Below are positions 15,687 through 25,800 of a stretch of DNA of 55,184 bases, one piece after another (within the stretch, counting starts at the first letter, position 1; the number at the start of each line of letters is the position of its first letter). Under the pieces are notes generated by a model. That model saw nothing but the letters and a program-made list of their open reading frames with translations. It had not been told where the DNA came from and did not search any database. Position numbers and translations under genes: made by a program. The DNA is from JAFAGX01 sp035623255 (GTDB lineage: Bacteria > Acidobacteriota > Terriglobia > Terriglobales > Acidobacteriaceae). The stretch is taken from positions 1 to 55,184 of the forward strand of contig DASPTU010000048.1 in the NCBI GenBank assembly GCA_035623255.1, read 5' to 3'.

Positions 15687-16877
15687 ATGAAAAAATCACA
15701 AGCAAAATCCAAGGTGACCACATCTGCCGAGCCTGATCCGGCAAACCGCTTGCGTTATTTGGAGGAGCGGCGAGAGCAAATCATTCAAACCGTCCGGCAG
15801 TTAGTTGAAGTCGAGTCTCCTACGGACGACAAGGCGGCAGTAGACAGGCTGGGTTCGCTCTTGGCGGGAAGATTTGAGGGGCTTGGCGGACACGCCAAAT
15901 TTCATCGCACGCCAAATTTTGGCGACCACTTGCAGGTCGATTTCGCCGGTAAAAGCGGGGGCAACCCTGTCATGTTGCTGGGCCACCTGGATACCGTATA
16001 TCCACTCGGCACTCTGCCGGGCATGCCGTTTCGCGTCGCTAACGGCCGCGTTTGGGGGCCCGGCAGTTTCGACATGAAATCAGGCATCGCGTTTATGCTG
16101 CACGCGCTTGACGCGCTCCGCGTGTGGCACGGCGATGAGCTTCCCAGGCCAGTTACGGTGTTGCTGGTGTCCGACGAGGAGGTGGGAAGCGACACCTCGC
16201 GGCACATCACCGAGAACCTGGCCAGGAAATCTGCCGCCGTGCTGGTGCTGGAGCCGTCTTATGGGCCCAAAGGCGCGCTCAAAACGGCCCGCAAAGGGGT
16301 GGGCGAATACCTGCTGAAAGTCAAAGGGAAGGCTGCGCATTCCGGTCTGGATTTCGAAAGAGGCGAGAGCGCAATTATCGAGCTGTCGCGGCAAATTCTG
16401 GAGGTTTCGAAGCTGACCGATCTGAAGCGGGGAATTACCGTCAATGTTGGCACCATCCACGGAGGAACCCGCTCGAACGTGATTCCCGCTGAAGCCAGTG
16501 CCGTACTGGACGCACGTGTCGCGCGAATGAAGGATGCCGCTGGGCTTGACCGAAAAGTCCGGTCCCTCAAACCGTTCAATCGCAAATGTAGGCTGGAGAT
16601 CAGCGGTGGGGTGAACCGTCCCCCGCTGGAACGGACTCCGATGGTTGCAGCGCTTTACAAGAAAGCCTCTGAGATTGCCAAGCAACTTGGATGGAAACTC
16701 GAGGAGGCCGCCGTAGGTGGTGGCTCGGACGGCAACTTTACTGCCGCTCTCGGGATTCCGACGCTCGATGGCTTAGGCGGGGTCGGCGAAGGCGCGCACG
16801 CTCCGCACGAGTCGACGCTGATTTCCGAATTCCCGCGACGGACAGCTTTGTTGGCCCGGCTCATTGAGACGGTGTAA
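15687..16877 (+). CDS. M20-family metallopeptidase, carboxypeptidase G2-like
   Basis: The 396-residue zinc peptidase shows the metal-site motifs of the family: GHLDTVYPLGT (His and Asp), GPGSFDMKSG (bridging Asp), SDEEVGS (catalytic Glu pair), LEPSYG and the last ligand in APHESTLISEF. A dimerisation/lid domain lies between about residues 205 and 315. The pattern is closest to glutamate carboxypeptidases, which remove C-terminal glutamate. There is no signal peptide, so it should be cytoplasmic. It is divergent from fabZ; the tatA gene lies 141 bases downstream. Confidence 0.87.
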   Translation: MKKSQAKSKVTTSAEPDPANRLRYLEERREQIIQTVRQLVEVESPTDDKAAVDRLGSLLAGRFEGLGGHAKFHRTPNFGDHLQVDFAGKSGGNPVMLLGHLDTVYPLGTLPGMPFRVANGRVWGPGSFDMKSGIAFMLHALDALRVWHGDELPRPVTVLLVSDEEVGSDTSRHITENLARKSAAVLVLEPSYGPKGALKTARKGVGEYLLKVKGKAAHSGLDFERGESAIIELSRQILEVSKLTDLKRGITVNVGTIHGGTRSNVIPAEASAVLDARVARMKDAAGLDRKVRSLKPFNRKCRLEISGGVNRPPLERTPMVAALYKKASEIAKQLGWKLEEAAVGGGSDGNFTAALGIPTLDGLGGVGEGAHAPHESTLISEFPRRTALLARLIETV

Positions 16878-17006
16878 TCCGTCAGAACTTGACCCATCCA
16901 AGCCGCCGGAATGCCCCAATTTTTGACTCCAGCACCCGGGAAGCCTAGAATTTTCTTGGGGTAGTTCACGTCGAAGCTTTAGGGCGCCAACCCGGCAAAC
17001 CCCACC

Positions 17007-17012
17007 AGGAGG
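17007..17012 (+). promoter_or_regulatory. Ribosome binding site that fixes the tatA start
   Basis: A perfect AGGAGG abuts an ATG at 17013 and lies six bases before a second in-frame ATG at 17019. The second has normal spacing, so translation should begin there. Confidence 0.65.
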
Positions 17013-17018
17013 ATGGTT

Positions 17019-17186
17019 ATGGGCGGTAAATTGGGTTTGCCCGAAATTCTCGTCATTCTGGCCATCGCACTTCTCATCTTTGGTCCCAGCAAGCTGGCGG
17101 ACTTAGGCAAGGGACTCGGGGAAGGCATCAAGAATTTCAGGTCGGCAATGAAAGACGGCGAGGAAGGCAAGGAGAAAAAGTCTTAA
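17019..17186 (+). CDS. tatA: Twin-arginine translocase subunit TatA/E
   Basis: This short gene encodes 55 residues, beginning MGGKLGLPEILVILAIALLI. A single membrane helix is followed by the hallmark FGPSKLADLGKGLGEGIKNF hinge and amphipathic helix and a short charged tail (KEKKS). TatA multimers form the pore that exports folded proteins with an RR signal; MsrP at 39640 is one candidate passenger in this window. tatB/tatC are not nearby. The gene ends 10 bases before the convergent maf gene. Confidence 0.88.
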   Translation: MGGKLGLPEILVILAIALLIFGPSKLADLGKGLGEGIKNFRSAMKDGEEGKEKKS

Positions 17187-17196
17187 GCGCACTCGT

Positions 17197-17763
17197 TTAC
17201 CATAGTCCGTGCTCCCGCAACATTCTGAAGACCAGAGAGACCGGCAATCCCACCACATTGAAATAATCGCCTTCGATACGAGAGATCCAGCGTGAGGCTT
17301 TGCCCTGGATTGCGTAGGCGCCGGCCTTGTCCATCTGTTCACCGCTCTCCGCATATTGGCGAATGTCCTCGTCAGTCAGGGGCTCCATCGTCACTAGCGT
17401 GGCCTCAGAGCGAACGTCACGAAATTCAGTTTTCCGTTGACCTAGCAGGCAGACGGCGGTAATCACCGTATGCGTCCGGCCGGAGAGCAGACGCAGCATG
17501 CGAGCGGCATCAGCCTGATCGCATGGCTTGCCCAGGATCTGGTCCTCAATCACAACGACGGTATCCGCTCCGAGAATGACATCAGCAGGCCGCTGGCGAA
17601 AGACTGCCTGGGCTTTTTCCACCGCCATCCGTTCGGCAAAGGCCCGCGGCGCCTCGTTGGGGTTGGGGATTTCTGGAATGTCGGTGGCATGCACCACAAA
17701 CGGGATCCCCGCGTTCCGCAATAGTTCTTGACGACGCGGAGAAGCGGAGGCCAGCACCAGCAC
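17197..17763 (-). CDS. maf: Maf-family nucleoside triphosphate pyrophosphatase
   Basis: Maf proteins hydrolyse non-canonical or modified nucleoside triphosphates (dTTP/UTP-type). The 188-residue protein begins LVLASASPRRQELL, the family signature, and carries ILGADTVVV, KPCDQADAARMLRLLSGR and the AYAIQGKASRWISRIEGDYF signature near the C-terminus. The start is GTG at 17763, directly against the stop of the amidohydrolase gene (17764), so the two are probably translated from one message. Confidence 0.92.
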   Translation of the reverse strand: MLVLASASPRRQELLRNAGIPFVVHATDIPEIPNPNEAPRAFAERMAVEKAQAVFRQRPADVILGADTVVVIEDQILGKPCDQADAARMLRLLSGRTHTVITAVCLLGQRKTEFRDVRSEATLVTMEPLTDEDIRQYAESGEQMDKAGAYAIQGKASRWISRIEGDYFNVVGLPVSLVFRMLREHGLW

Positions 17764-19203
17764 TCAGCGGCTCCCCACCGTTCCGCGAACGGATTCGATC
17801 AGCTTGGCGCTGTCGTAACCGATTCCGTCTTTGAAAACCATCTCGACGTTTTCGATATCTTCAATTTTCTGCGACGGATCGCCTTTGATCACTGCCAGAT
17901 CGGCCTGCTTTCCTGGGGCGATCGTACCAATGCGGTCGAGTTCACCCAAAAACTGGGCCCCGTTCGCGGTCGCTATGTGAATAGCTTCAACGGGTGTAAA
18001 ACCCGCTTCTACCAGCAACTGTGCTTCGCGCTGGTCGCCAAACCCGGCAATGACTCCGCCCATTCCAGTCGGATCCAAACCGGCGAGCAATAAGCCGCCG
18101 GCTTTGGCAAAAGCGTATTCGAATTCCAATTCCTTCTTGAATGCGGCCGGCCAGGGCGAAGCGTCAGTCCCATACTCTTTGCGGTTGGCTGCAGTGTCCG
18201 ATACGCGTACCTTGTTTCGCAGCACCGCGGCTCGAGCGTCGGGGGTCAGAGCGTCCAGCACGCGCTGCTGGATGGTTGGCCTCCCATCCAAAATCATTTC
18301 AAAGACCGGCAGGGTTGAAGTGACGGCCACGTGCTTTTGCACGAGATACAAAATCATGTCGCGCAGCGGCCCGGAGTTTACGTCCAGACCCGCCATATAC
18401 GCGGGATCTTTCGGAGTTGTGCTGCATTCGTCCGGCTTCTTCCACGGGAAAAACTCCGTGTCCACGAACAGGCCGTGTTCCAGATCGTCAATCCCCAAAT
18501 CTGCCGCCTCGCGGAAGCCGATCGAGCACAGATGCCCCGTTACCTTGGCGCTTCGCTTATGCGCCGCTGCTATCGCGGCCGAGAGCTCCGCGGGCGTGAT
18601 GAACATGTAAGCCTTGAAATTGTCCACGCCTTCATCAAGCCAGTAGTTCACAGTTTTGGTGGCATCGTCGGGGCCAGTGAGCTGGTGCATCTGCAAAGCC
18701 CACGATCCCGCGCCTTCGAGATATGGGCCAGTCACATGCATCTTCGGCCCTGGCGTTTCTCCAGCTTCGATCTTCTTCTTGATCTCCAGGTCGGTATAGG
18801 GTTCAAGCGAACCAGTCGTGCGGATGGTAGTGACGCCGCCTGCCAAATAGAGGGGCGGAAAGCTGTAGGCCATCTCGCCAAAAATCGCCCCGCCGACGGG
18901 ATAGAACATATGATCGTGCATACCCACCAGGCCGGGGATCACCGTGTAGCCATGCAGGTCAAGGATCTGGGCATTCGTCGGAACATTGGCGGATCCGGCC
19001 GGTGCAATCGATTCGATCTTGCCCTTCGACAGAACCACCGTCTGGTCTTCGCGAGCGGGCGCACCAGTACCATCGATGACGCGCACGTGAGTCAGGGCGA
19101 TGATGGCTGAATCCACCTTGACAAACTTGCGAACCTCCGGCGAGAGGGTTTGGGCCGAGGCAATAGAGGCAATCCAAATTACGGTAGCAAGAAGTGCACG
19201 CAT
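17764..19203 (-). CDS. Secreted amidohydrolase-superfamily protein
   Basis: A signal peptide (MRALLATVIWIASIASAQT) starts this 479-residue protein. The metal-dependent amidohydrolase fold follows: a beta-sandwich (VRVIDGTGAPAREDQTVVLS), the metal motif GLVGMHDHMFY, GHLCSIGFREAADLGIDDLE with candidate metal ligands, and the C-terminal ADLAVIKGDPSQKIEDIE typical of imidazolonepropionase/dipeptidase-like exported members. The substrate cannot be told; peptidase or lactonase-type activity is common in this group. It is directly upstream of maf on the same strand. Confidence 0.85.
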   Translation of the reverse strand: MRALLATVIWIASIASAQTLSPEVRKFVKVDSAIIALTHVRVIDGTGAPAREDQTVVLSKGKIESIAPAGSANVPTNAQILDLHGYTVIPGLVGMHDHMFYPVGGAIFGEMAYSFPPLYLAGGVTTIRTTGSLEPYTDLEIKKKIEAGETPGPKMHVTGPYLEGAGSWALQMHQLTGPDDATKTVNYWLDEGVDNFKAYMFITPAELSAAIAAAHKRSAKVTGHLCSIGFREAADLGIDDLEHGLFVDTEFFPWKKPDECSTTPKDPAYMAGLDVNSGPLRDMILYLVQKHVAVTSTLPVFEMILDGRPTIQQRVLDALTPDARAAVLRNKVRVSDTAANRKEYGTDASPWPAAFKKELEFEYAFAKAGGLLLAGLDPTGMGGVIAGFGDQREAQLLVEAGFTPVEAIHIATANGAQFLGELDRIGTIAPGKQADLAVIKGDPSQKIEDIENVEMVFKDGIGYDSAKLIESVRGTVGSR

Positions 19204-19312
19204 GTTTCTCTCCAGGAAAATTCAGAGAAAGGATTCTACCGGAACTGAGTTGCAGTGATCAGCTTGATTTAATTGCCGAAAGGTTTCGGATATACCGCTG
19301 GCGGTCGCTGGT

Positions 19313-19699
19313 TCACTCAGCCGACGCCCGCAACTTCGCCAAAAATGGCTCGCCCAACGTTGTGAGTCTGCGCTCCAATTTCTCAGTGCAATCACATTTA
19401 TCGCAGGCCCACGCTTCAGATCCGTTCTGGTCGCGGCATCGACGCCGGTCGTGGGCATCTTGAACTTTGGTGAGCTCAAAGTATTCTTCCCAGTAAGGAC
19501 GCTCTTCCTGCAGCGGAGTTGGGCAATAACAAATCTCAACCCAGCGCGCAGTCCCGTCCGCACAATGCCGCGCTTGCTGCATGTTGCGCAAGTATTCGCC
19601 CTCCGCGACGGAGCCTCGGCCAAGGCTATCCTCGTCGATGGCCGGCAGCAGGGCCCGTTCGCGGCCCGGTTTCACACGCGCTCTTACCAGATATCTCAT
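19313..19699 (-). CDS. Conserved-looking small protein, unknown function
   Basis: The 128-residue product starts MRYLVRARVKPGRERALLPA and contains a cysteine/tyrosine-rich middle (HCADGTARWVEICYCPTPL, YWEEYFELTKVQDAHDRRRC) and a possible zinc-binding CDKCDC near residue 105. The start of the chain resembles small ferredoxin-like alpha-beta proteins. I do not recognise the family. An ATG at 19699 is preferred over a GTG two codons upstream. Confidence 0.6.
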   Translation of the reverse strand: MRYLVRARVKPGRERALLPAIDEDSLGRGSVAEGEYLRNMQQARHCADGTARWVEICYCPTPLQEERPYWEEYFELTKVQDAHDRRRCRDQNGSEAWACDKCDCTEKLERRLTTLGEPFLAKLRASAE

Positions 19700-19731
19700 A
19701 GTCACACTTTAGCGGCTGGACGGCCTTCGTT

Positions 19732-20109
19732 TCACTTCACATCAATTCGCAAAACGATGTTGACTTGCTTGCGGTCGTCAAACTGGCTGAGGGTTTTGGT
19801 ATCACTCTTCTGACCCTTGTACTGGGCGTAAACCTCAAATTCCACATTAGGGGGCAGTTCGGGAAATCGGTAGGTTCCGTCGGGTCCCACAATGTAAGTC
19901 GTTACCGCGTGCGTGCGAGTGTTGGAGAGGTAAACCACCGAATCCACCAGAGGATTGTCGTGTTTGTCGAGGACTTTGCCGGTCAGCAAGCGGCCAGGCG
20001 TAGGCTTTTCCTTGTCCTTGCCGGCGTGGAGATACGTGGTTGCGGCGAGTCCGACGACGATCAGCAAAGATACTACCCCGGTGCGAGAACGGCCAATGTG
20101 GGAAATCAT
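19732..20109 (-). CDS. Exported carboxypeptidase-regulatory-like domain protein
   Basis: An N-terminal hydrophobic segment (VVSLLIVVGLAATTYL) acts as a signal or anchor. One beta-sandwich regulatory domain then spans about residues 40-125 (LLTGKVLDKHDNPLVDSVVY, GPDGTYRFPELPPNVEFEVY), the same fold found at the N-terminus of the TonB receptor at 22888. Length is 125 residues. These domains are thought to bind polysaccharide or other surface components. Function is unknown. Confidence 0.72.
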   Translation of the reverse strand: MISHIGRSRTGVVSLLIVVGLAATTYLHAGKDKEKPTPGRLLTGKVLDKHDNPLVDSVVYLSNTRTHAVTTYIVGPDGTYRFPELPPNVEFEVYAQYKGQKSDTKTLSQFDDRKQVNIVLRIDVK

Positions 20110-20165
20110 GCGACCTATCTGCTTCTAAAATAAATCAGAGCGGAAACGGTGCGGGCGTGCAGGTT

Positions 20166-20369
20166 TCAAGAGAAGTCTCCGTCTTCGGAATCTTCCTCTT
20201 CTTCTTCGTCCTCATCGTACTCCTCTTTCTCCACGGGCTTAAGCTCTATCGGGCTGACGGTGATGACTTCGAAGTCAGTGCCACACTCCGGGCACGAGAC
20301 GATTTCCCCCTCGTCGATTTCATCTTCTTCTATGTCCAGGTCGCTTTCGCACTCAGGACAGGGAACCAT
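20166..20369 (-). CDS. LysW-like zinc-ribbon protein with acidic tail
   Basis: Residues 1-45 look like the amino-group carrier LysW/ArgW: CPECESDLDI, then EGEIVSCPECGTDFEVI and PIELKPV, with four zinc cysteines. True carriers end in EDWGE and attach substrate to the final glutamate; this 67-residue protein instead ends in a run of aspartate and glutamate finishing EDGDFS. No lysine or arginine biosynthesis gene of the LysX/Z/Y/J/K type is nearby. It may be a carrier with a changed end or an unrelated small zinc ribbon. Confidence 0.7.
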   Translation of the reverse strand: MVPCPECESDLDIEEDEIDEGEIVSCPECGTDFEVITVSPIELKPVEKEEYDEDEEEEEDSEDGDFS

Positions 20370-20473
20370 AATTGCCTCCGTCTATGAGTCCTGCTGATAA
20401 TATTTAGTGACTCTTGAGGCTGAGGTCAAGTGCCCAGCACTTGCGAGTCGCGCTGAATGATCCCGGTCCCCGC

Positions 20474-21883
20474 ATGAACCTCACAGATTGTTTATATGCT
20501 GATGTCTTGCCTAAGAAAGTGGTTGCGCGCCGAGGCATTGTCGCACACTGTCTGTTTGTTGCTGTGACCGCCGTGGTCGCTCAGCAGCCAATCGACGCGG
20601 GTCCGCGGGACCCACGAATTGACTCGGCTTTAAAGCAGGTTTCAGCCAGCCGGATTCAAGCCATTATCGAGAAGTTGGTCAGCTTCGGGACCCGTTCGAC
20701 ACTTTCGGCACAGGACACGGCGTCAATTGCCGCGGGCCGCGGAATTGGCGCAGCCCGGGAGTGGATCAAGTCGGAATTCGAGCGTTATTCAAAGGATTGT
20801 GGCGGATGCCTCGAGGTGAAATCTGATACTTTCACCGCCGGCCCAGCCGATCGTATCCCCAAGCCAACCGAAATCACCAATGTTTATGCTGTGCTGAAAG
20901 GCTCCGATCCGGAGAGCGCAAAACGCGTAGTACTGGTAACCGGTCATTACGATTCGCGCAACAGCGACACGTTGGATACGACCGGAGCAGCTCCCGGCGC
21001 AAACGACGATGGCAGCGGCACGGCAGTCAGCCTGGAGTGTGCCCGCGTTCTCAGCAAACTGAAATTCCCAGCGACAATGATCTTTCTTACCGTGGCCGGC
21101 GAAGAGCAGGGCTTGAACGGCAGCCGGAATTTTGCGCAGATGGCCAAAACCGCCGGATGGGACATTGAGGCAGTCCTGAACAATGACATTGTGGGAGGAG
21201 ATCGCAGCCCACAGCAGGACGCTTCTCTAGTGCGGGTTTTTTCTGAAGGAGTGCCGATGGCGGCGTCAGACGCCGATCTGCGGCTGATCCGCAGCACGGG
21301 TGGTGAGAGCGACTCTGCTTCGCGGGAACTTGCCCGCTACATCGCGGCAATCTCACGCACCTACGATGGAGACGTCAAGCCGATGCTGGTCTTCCGCCTG
21401 GACCGTTATCTCCGGGGCGGCGATCACAGTTCTTTCAACCATGAAGGCTATGCGGCTGTACGCTTTACGGAATTTCGCGAAGACTACAACCATCAACACC
21501 AGAACGTGCGCAGGGAAAACGGTGTGGAATACGGAGATCTCCCAAAGTTTGTGAATTTCGATTACATCGCAGCCGTGGCGCGAATAAACGCGGCGACGCT
21601 GGCATCTCTGGCTTCGGCCCCAGCCCCGCCCGCCAACGTACACCTGCTGACCAGGCAACTGCAGAATGACTCGACGCTCACCTGGGATGCCTCGCCGCGT
21701 GCTTCAGGTTATGACGTACTTTGGCGAGCGACGACCAGCCCGGAATGGGACCACGTCCAGGCCGCAGGAAACGTAACCCAGGTCACGTTGCCGATGTCGA
21801 AGGATAACGTAATTTTCGCGGTCGCTGCAGTCGATCGCGAGGGACAGCGCAGCTTACCCGTCGTTCCTGTACCCGAGCGATAA
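20474..21883 (+). CDS. Exported M28-family zinc aminopeptidase with fibronectin-like domain
   Basis: The 469-residue protein has a hydrophobic leader (IVAHCLFVAVTAVVA) and the M28 catalytic domain: TGHYDSRNSD (zinc His and Asp), GANDDGSG (bridging Asp), AGEEQGLNGS (catalytic Glu pair), NNDIVGGD, and the last histidine in GGDHSSFNHEGYAAVRF. The last 90 residues (NVHLLTRQLQNDSTLTWDAS and onward) form a fibronectin-III-like domain. The ATG at 20474 is preferred to a TTG 20 codons earlier. It lies divergent from the LysW-like gene; the 104-base gap shows no obvious promoter. Confidence 0.87.
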   Translation: MNLTDCLYADVLPKKVVARRGIVAHCLFVAVTAVVAQQPIDAGPRDPRIDSALKQVSASRIQAIIEKLVSFGTRSTLSAQDTASIAAGRGIGAAREWIKSEFERYSKDCGGCLEVKSDTFTAGPADRIPKPTEITNVYAVLKGSDPESAKRVVLVTGHYDSRNSDTLDTTGAAPGANDDGSGTAVSLECARVLSKLKFPATMIFLTVAGEEQGLNGSRNFAQMAKTAGWDIEAVLNNDIVGGDRSPQQDASLVRVFSEGVPMAASDADLRLIRSTGGESDSASRELARYIAAISRTYDGDVKPMLVFRLDRYLRGGDHSSFNHEGYAAVRFTEFREDYNHQHQNVRRENGVEYGDLPKFVNFDYIAAVARINAATLASLASAPAPPANVHLLTRQLQNDSTLTWDASPRASGYDVLWRATTSPEWDHVQAAGNVTQVTLPMSKDNVIFAVAAVDREGQRSLPVVPVPER

Positions 21884-21939
21884 CCTGCTAAGATTAGAGT
21901 TTGAACGGGAACTGATTCCCAGGACTTAAAGCGCGTCTT

Positions 21940-22779
21940 ATGCCCCGCGGACGAACTCTCTCATTAAGCTTCCCTCCGTTCACCTACTGGATCAAGCGCA
22001 TCATCATTGCCTGCGTGGCCGTTTACTTTCTGCAAGTGATACTGGGCGCATTCGTACCCTCAACCGAGTATTACCTGAGGCTGTTCTTCGCGCTCATTCC
22101 TGACCGCGTTCTCCATGGCTGGATTTGGCAGCTCGTTACCTATTCCTTTTTGCATGCCGGGGTCATGCATGTGCTGATCAACATGCTGATGCTGTGGATG
22201 TTCGGCGCACAGGAGGAGATGGATTGGGGATCAAAAAAGTTTCTGGAGTTTTACCTGTTCTGCATCGTGGGAGCGGCCCTGACTACGATGGTTGTCGCAT
22301 ATTCGCCCATTCCTGGCGTCAGCCCCTTGACCGCTACGATCGGCGCGTCTGGCGGCGTTTATGGCGTTCTGATGGCGTTCGGCATGCTCTACGGCGACCA
22401 GGAAATTTTCATGTTCCCGCTGCCATTCATGATGAAGGCCAAGTACATGGTGGCCATCATGATCTTGCTGGTGATACTTGCCACTTTTCAGCCGTCGCAG
22501 GGCGGGATTGCAAATTTCGCGCATTTGGGTGGCCTTCTCTTCGGATTCCTATATGTAAAATTTATGCCGCGGAGGGGCTTAACTTATGGCGCCAGTGAGC
22601 GGTACTTCAATATTCGCAATGCGTACTACCGTTGGAAGCGGCGCCGGGCTGCGCGAAAATTTGAAGTCTATATGCGTCAGCACAATCGCACCGTCAGCTT
22701 CGACGAGCACGGGAACTACATTCCTCCGGATGAAATGGACAAGAAGAATGGCGGCTCGAAATCCGGGTGGGTGAACTGA
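21940..22779 (+). CDS. Rhomboid-family intramembrane serine protease
   Basis: The 279-residue membrane protein has about six membrane helices. Helix 2 carries FLHAGVMHVLINMLMLWMFG, the catalytic serine lies in IGASGGVYGVLMAFGML, and the catalytic histidine in IANFAHLGGLLFGFLY. A basic cytoplasmic tail follows (YRWKRRRAARKFEVYMRQHN). Rhomboids cut single-pass membrane proteins within the bilayer. No substrate is evident. It lies 56 bases after the M28 peptidase on the same strand. Confidence 0.9.
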   Translation: MPRGRTLSLSFPPFTYWIKRIIIACVAVYFLQVILGAFVPSTEYYLRLFFALIPDRVLHGWIWQLVTYSFLHAGVMHVLINMLMLWMFGAQEEMDWGSKKFLEFYLFCIVGAALTTMVVAYSPIPGVSPLTATIGASGGVYGVLMAFGMLYGDQEIFMFPLPFMMKAKYMVAIMILLVILATFQPSQGGIANFAHLGGLLFGFLYVKFMPRRGLTYGASERYFNIRNAYYRWKRRRAARKFEVYMRQHNRTVSFDEHGNYIPPDEMDKKNGGSKSGWVN

Positions 22780-22887
22780 GCGTAAAGCGTTCCCAAGCAA
22801 TTGTAGACCATCGTCGCAACGCGCAGCACCGCCTCTATTTGCAATAACAACAGGCTTGCGGTTTACTGTTCAACGTCATCGAGGATT

Positions 22888-25800
22888 ATGTTTCGAAAGT
22901 TTCCAGGTTCCGGCCCGCAGGTGCGATTTTCGGCGCCTAGTCTGCTTTGGATAGCGTGCATTCTTTGGATTTTGGCGATGCTATCGCTCGCCGCGTCCGG
23001 GCAGAACGCGACAGGTTCTCTTCGCGGAGTAGTTCAGGACCCCAGCGGCGCTCGAATTCCGCACGCCGATGTTAGTCTGCATGCCCACGGATCGGTTTTT
23101 GAGCGGGGTGTCACCACGAATGATCGTGGCGAGTTTCGCCTCGACAATCTGCAACCCGGCGACTACCAGCTCACCGTGAAGGCTCCCGGCTTTGCTGAGG
23201 CGAACACTGAAGTAGAGCCGGTCGTTAGTTCGGTACGCGATTACGCGATCACCATCCAGCCGTCCGGCGGCAAGGAAACTGTGGAGGTGCAATCGCGGCC
23301 GGCGTCCGTTACCTCTCAGGCTGTTGACCTGGCCGGCGCCGTCCACCAGACGGCGATCATCTCCAAGGACCTTGATGCCTTACCGCTGGTTGCGCGCAGC
23401 TTCGCCAATATCGCTTATCTCGCCCCCGGAACGGAGCCGGTCGAGCCTTCCGATCCCACCAAAGCGCGGATTACTGCGATATCCACTGGCGGCAGCTCGG
23501 GACTGAACAATGTTCTCTCCGTGGATGGCGCCGATAATTCGGATGACTATATCGGCGGTTTTCTTCAGAATTTCTCGCCCGAGGTCATCCAGGAATTCTC
23601 GATGCAGACCGCCCAGGAAGATGCTGACACTGGCGGTACGACCGGCGGCTCGGTTGTTATCACCACGAAACACGGTGTCAACGATTGGCATGGTGATTTT
23701 GCATTCTTCGACCGCCAGGCGGCGCTCAACGCTCGCTTCCCCATCGAGAATCCTGCGCCAAGTCCCAAAGAGCCGTTTTCACGCCAAAATTACGTCGGTG
23801 CGATCGGCGGACCGATTGAGAAAAACAAGCTCTGGTTCTTTGCCGGGTATGAGTTTGTGCGTGAGAATGCCAGCACTGCTTATAGTCCTGCCAGCCTTAC
23901 ACAATTCGATGCCCTTTCAGCACTGGCCTCCGAAGGGTTGATTGCGGGCGTAAACTCCATTGCAGTTCCGAGTTTCGTGTCAATTCCTTTCCGCGACAAT
24001 GACGCGTCACTGCGACTCGATTGGGCACAATCGGCAAACTCAAACTGGTTTTTGCGCGTTTCGGGAGACAGCTATCTCACGCACAACGCGCTGGTGCAGC
24101 AAGCCACCCTGCCTTCGACTGGTCTGACAACTCACAATAATTATTGGAACGTGGTCATCAGCAATACCTATAGCTTTAATCCTGCCTGGGTGGGCAGCCT
24201 TTCACTTGTCGCGAGCGACCTACACCTTACCCAGGCGCGTAATTCCGATCTCGGTTTTGCGCTGGCTTTTCCGTTTAGTTCGACTTCCTTAACGGTATCC
24301 GGGTTCGAGACTTTCGGTGACAATCAATTTGCGACTCCAATAACGTTTTTCCCGGATTTGCGCAATCAGGAGAAATATCAATTTCGCTACGATTTAAGTC
24401 ATGTCTCTGGCCGGCATTCGCCGAGGTTTGGAATCAACTTTATTCACGAGCCCGTGCTCAGCGGGGCATTTCCCGGCAACACAGAGACGTTGTACCAGTT
24501 CCCACAGAATCCGACATACTACTTAACTCAACCACGTTCGGTGTTCACGACGGATATGCAGTCGGGAGCGTCAACCTCCAACCTGGGCGGGGCATTTTCG
24601 CAAAACCTGCAGCGGCTGGCGTTTTATAGTGAGGACTCGTGGCGAGTAACCCCGCGTCTCACCGTCAACTACGGCTTGCGCTATCAGACCACGTTTGGAT
24701 TGTTCGAGGGCTCAGGGCGCAGTCAGTTACAGAATCCTGCCTATCTCACGTTGCAGGCTCTGGGAATTCCCCTACAGCACGGCGCGCCGCAGGATGATCG
24801 GAACCAAATTGCCCCTCGCCTCGGCATAGCCTATGCCCTCGGCAGTAGCAGCAGAACCGTGATTCGCGCCGGTTTTGGAATGTTCTATAGCGACCTCGCA
24901 CAAAACGGATGGGCAACGGCATTTCAAGCGGTGAATCAGCCAGTGGGGCCGTGCAATTTCGTCAACGTCCCGGGTAGCTATGCGTTAGTCGGATCCGGCT
25001 GCATTCTTGGCGGCGCGGGAGCCGCCGGAAATCTTATTGCCTCCAATTACAAGACTCCCTCCAACATTCACGTAACTGGCGGGATCCAGCATGCGTTTAG
25101 CGAACACTGGATGTTGAGCGCGGATTACACTCACCAGGAAGGAAACCACGGGTACCGAGCCTACAGCTACGCTAGCGGCGTTAACCTTTTCACTCCGCTG
25201 ATTCCAACCTCTGACCCCAACTACACGGCCGACCAGGCCAGTGTGGTGCCCAATCTCAACCTGTTCAAGTCCGACAATCGGTCGACCTATAACGCCATGA
25301 TGCTGCACTTGCAAGGCAACGTGTCCCGGCGCTTTACCCTGGTCGCGAACTATACCCTGTCGCGAGCTGAAACCTGGGGATGCGTGCTGGGCGAACTCTT
25401 CGATTATGTAAACGGCGTTTGCAATCCTTTGAATCCCTTTGGACCGGGCGATTACGGGCCATCCGGAGAAAACGTCACCCATCGCTTCGTGCTTGCAGGC
25501 ACTCTGCATCTGCCGGGCGGATTTGATCTGAGCACTGTGACTCAAGTCGAGAGTGCGCGGCCATTCACGATCACAACTGCCGACAATAGTCAGCGCATTT
25601 CTGTGAACGGCGTGCCGACGAGCCTAGACGAATTTCGTGGAACTCCTTACATCCAGGCTGATCTGCGGGTGAGCAGGCCTTTCCACTTCCATGACCGCTG
25701 GTCGGTGGTTCCGTTTATCGAATTCTTCAATCTTTTCAACCGCAATAATCCAGGGGCCAACTATGTTGGCAACATTGCGAGCCTCCCGGTTCCACTCGCA

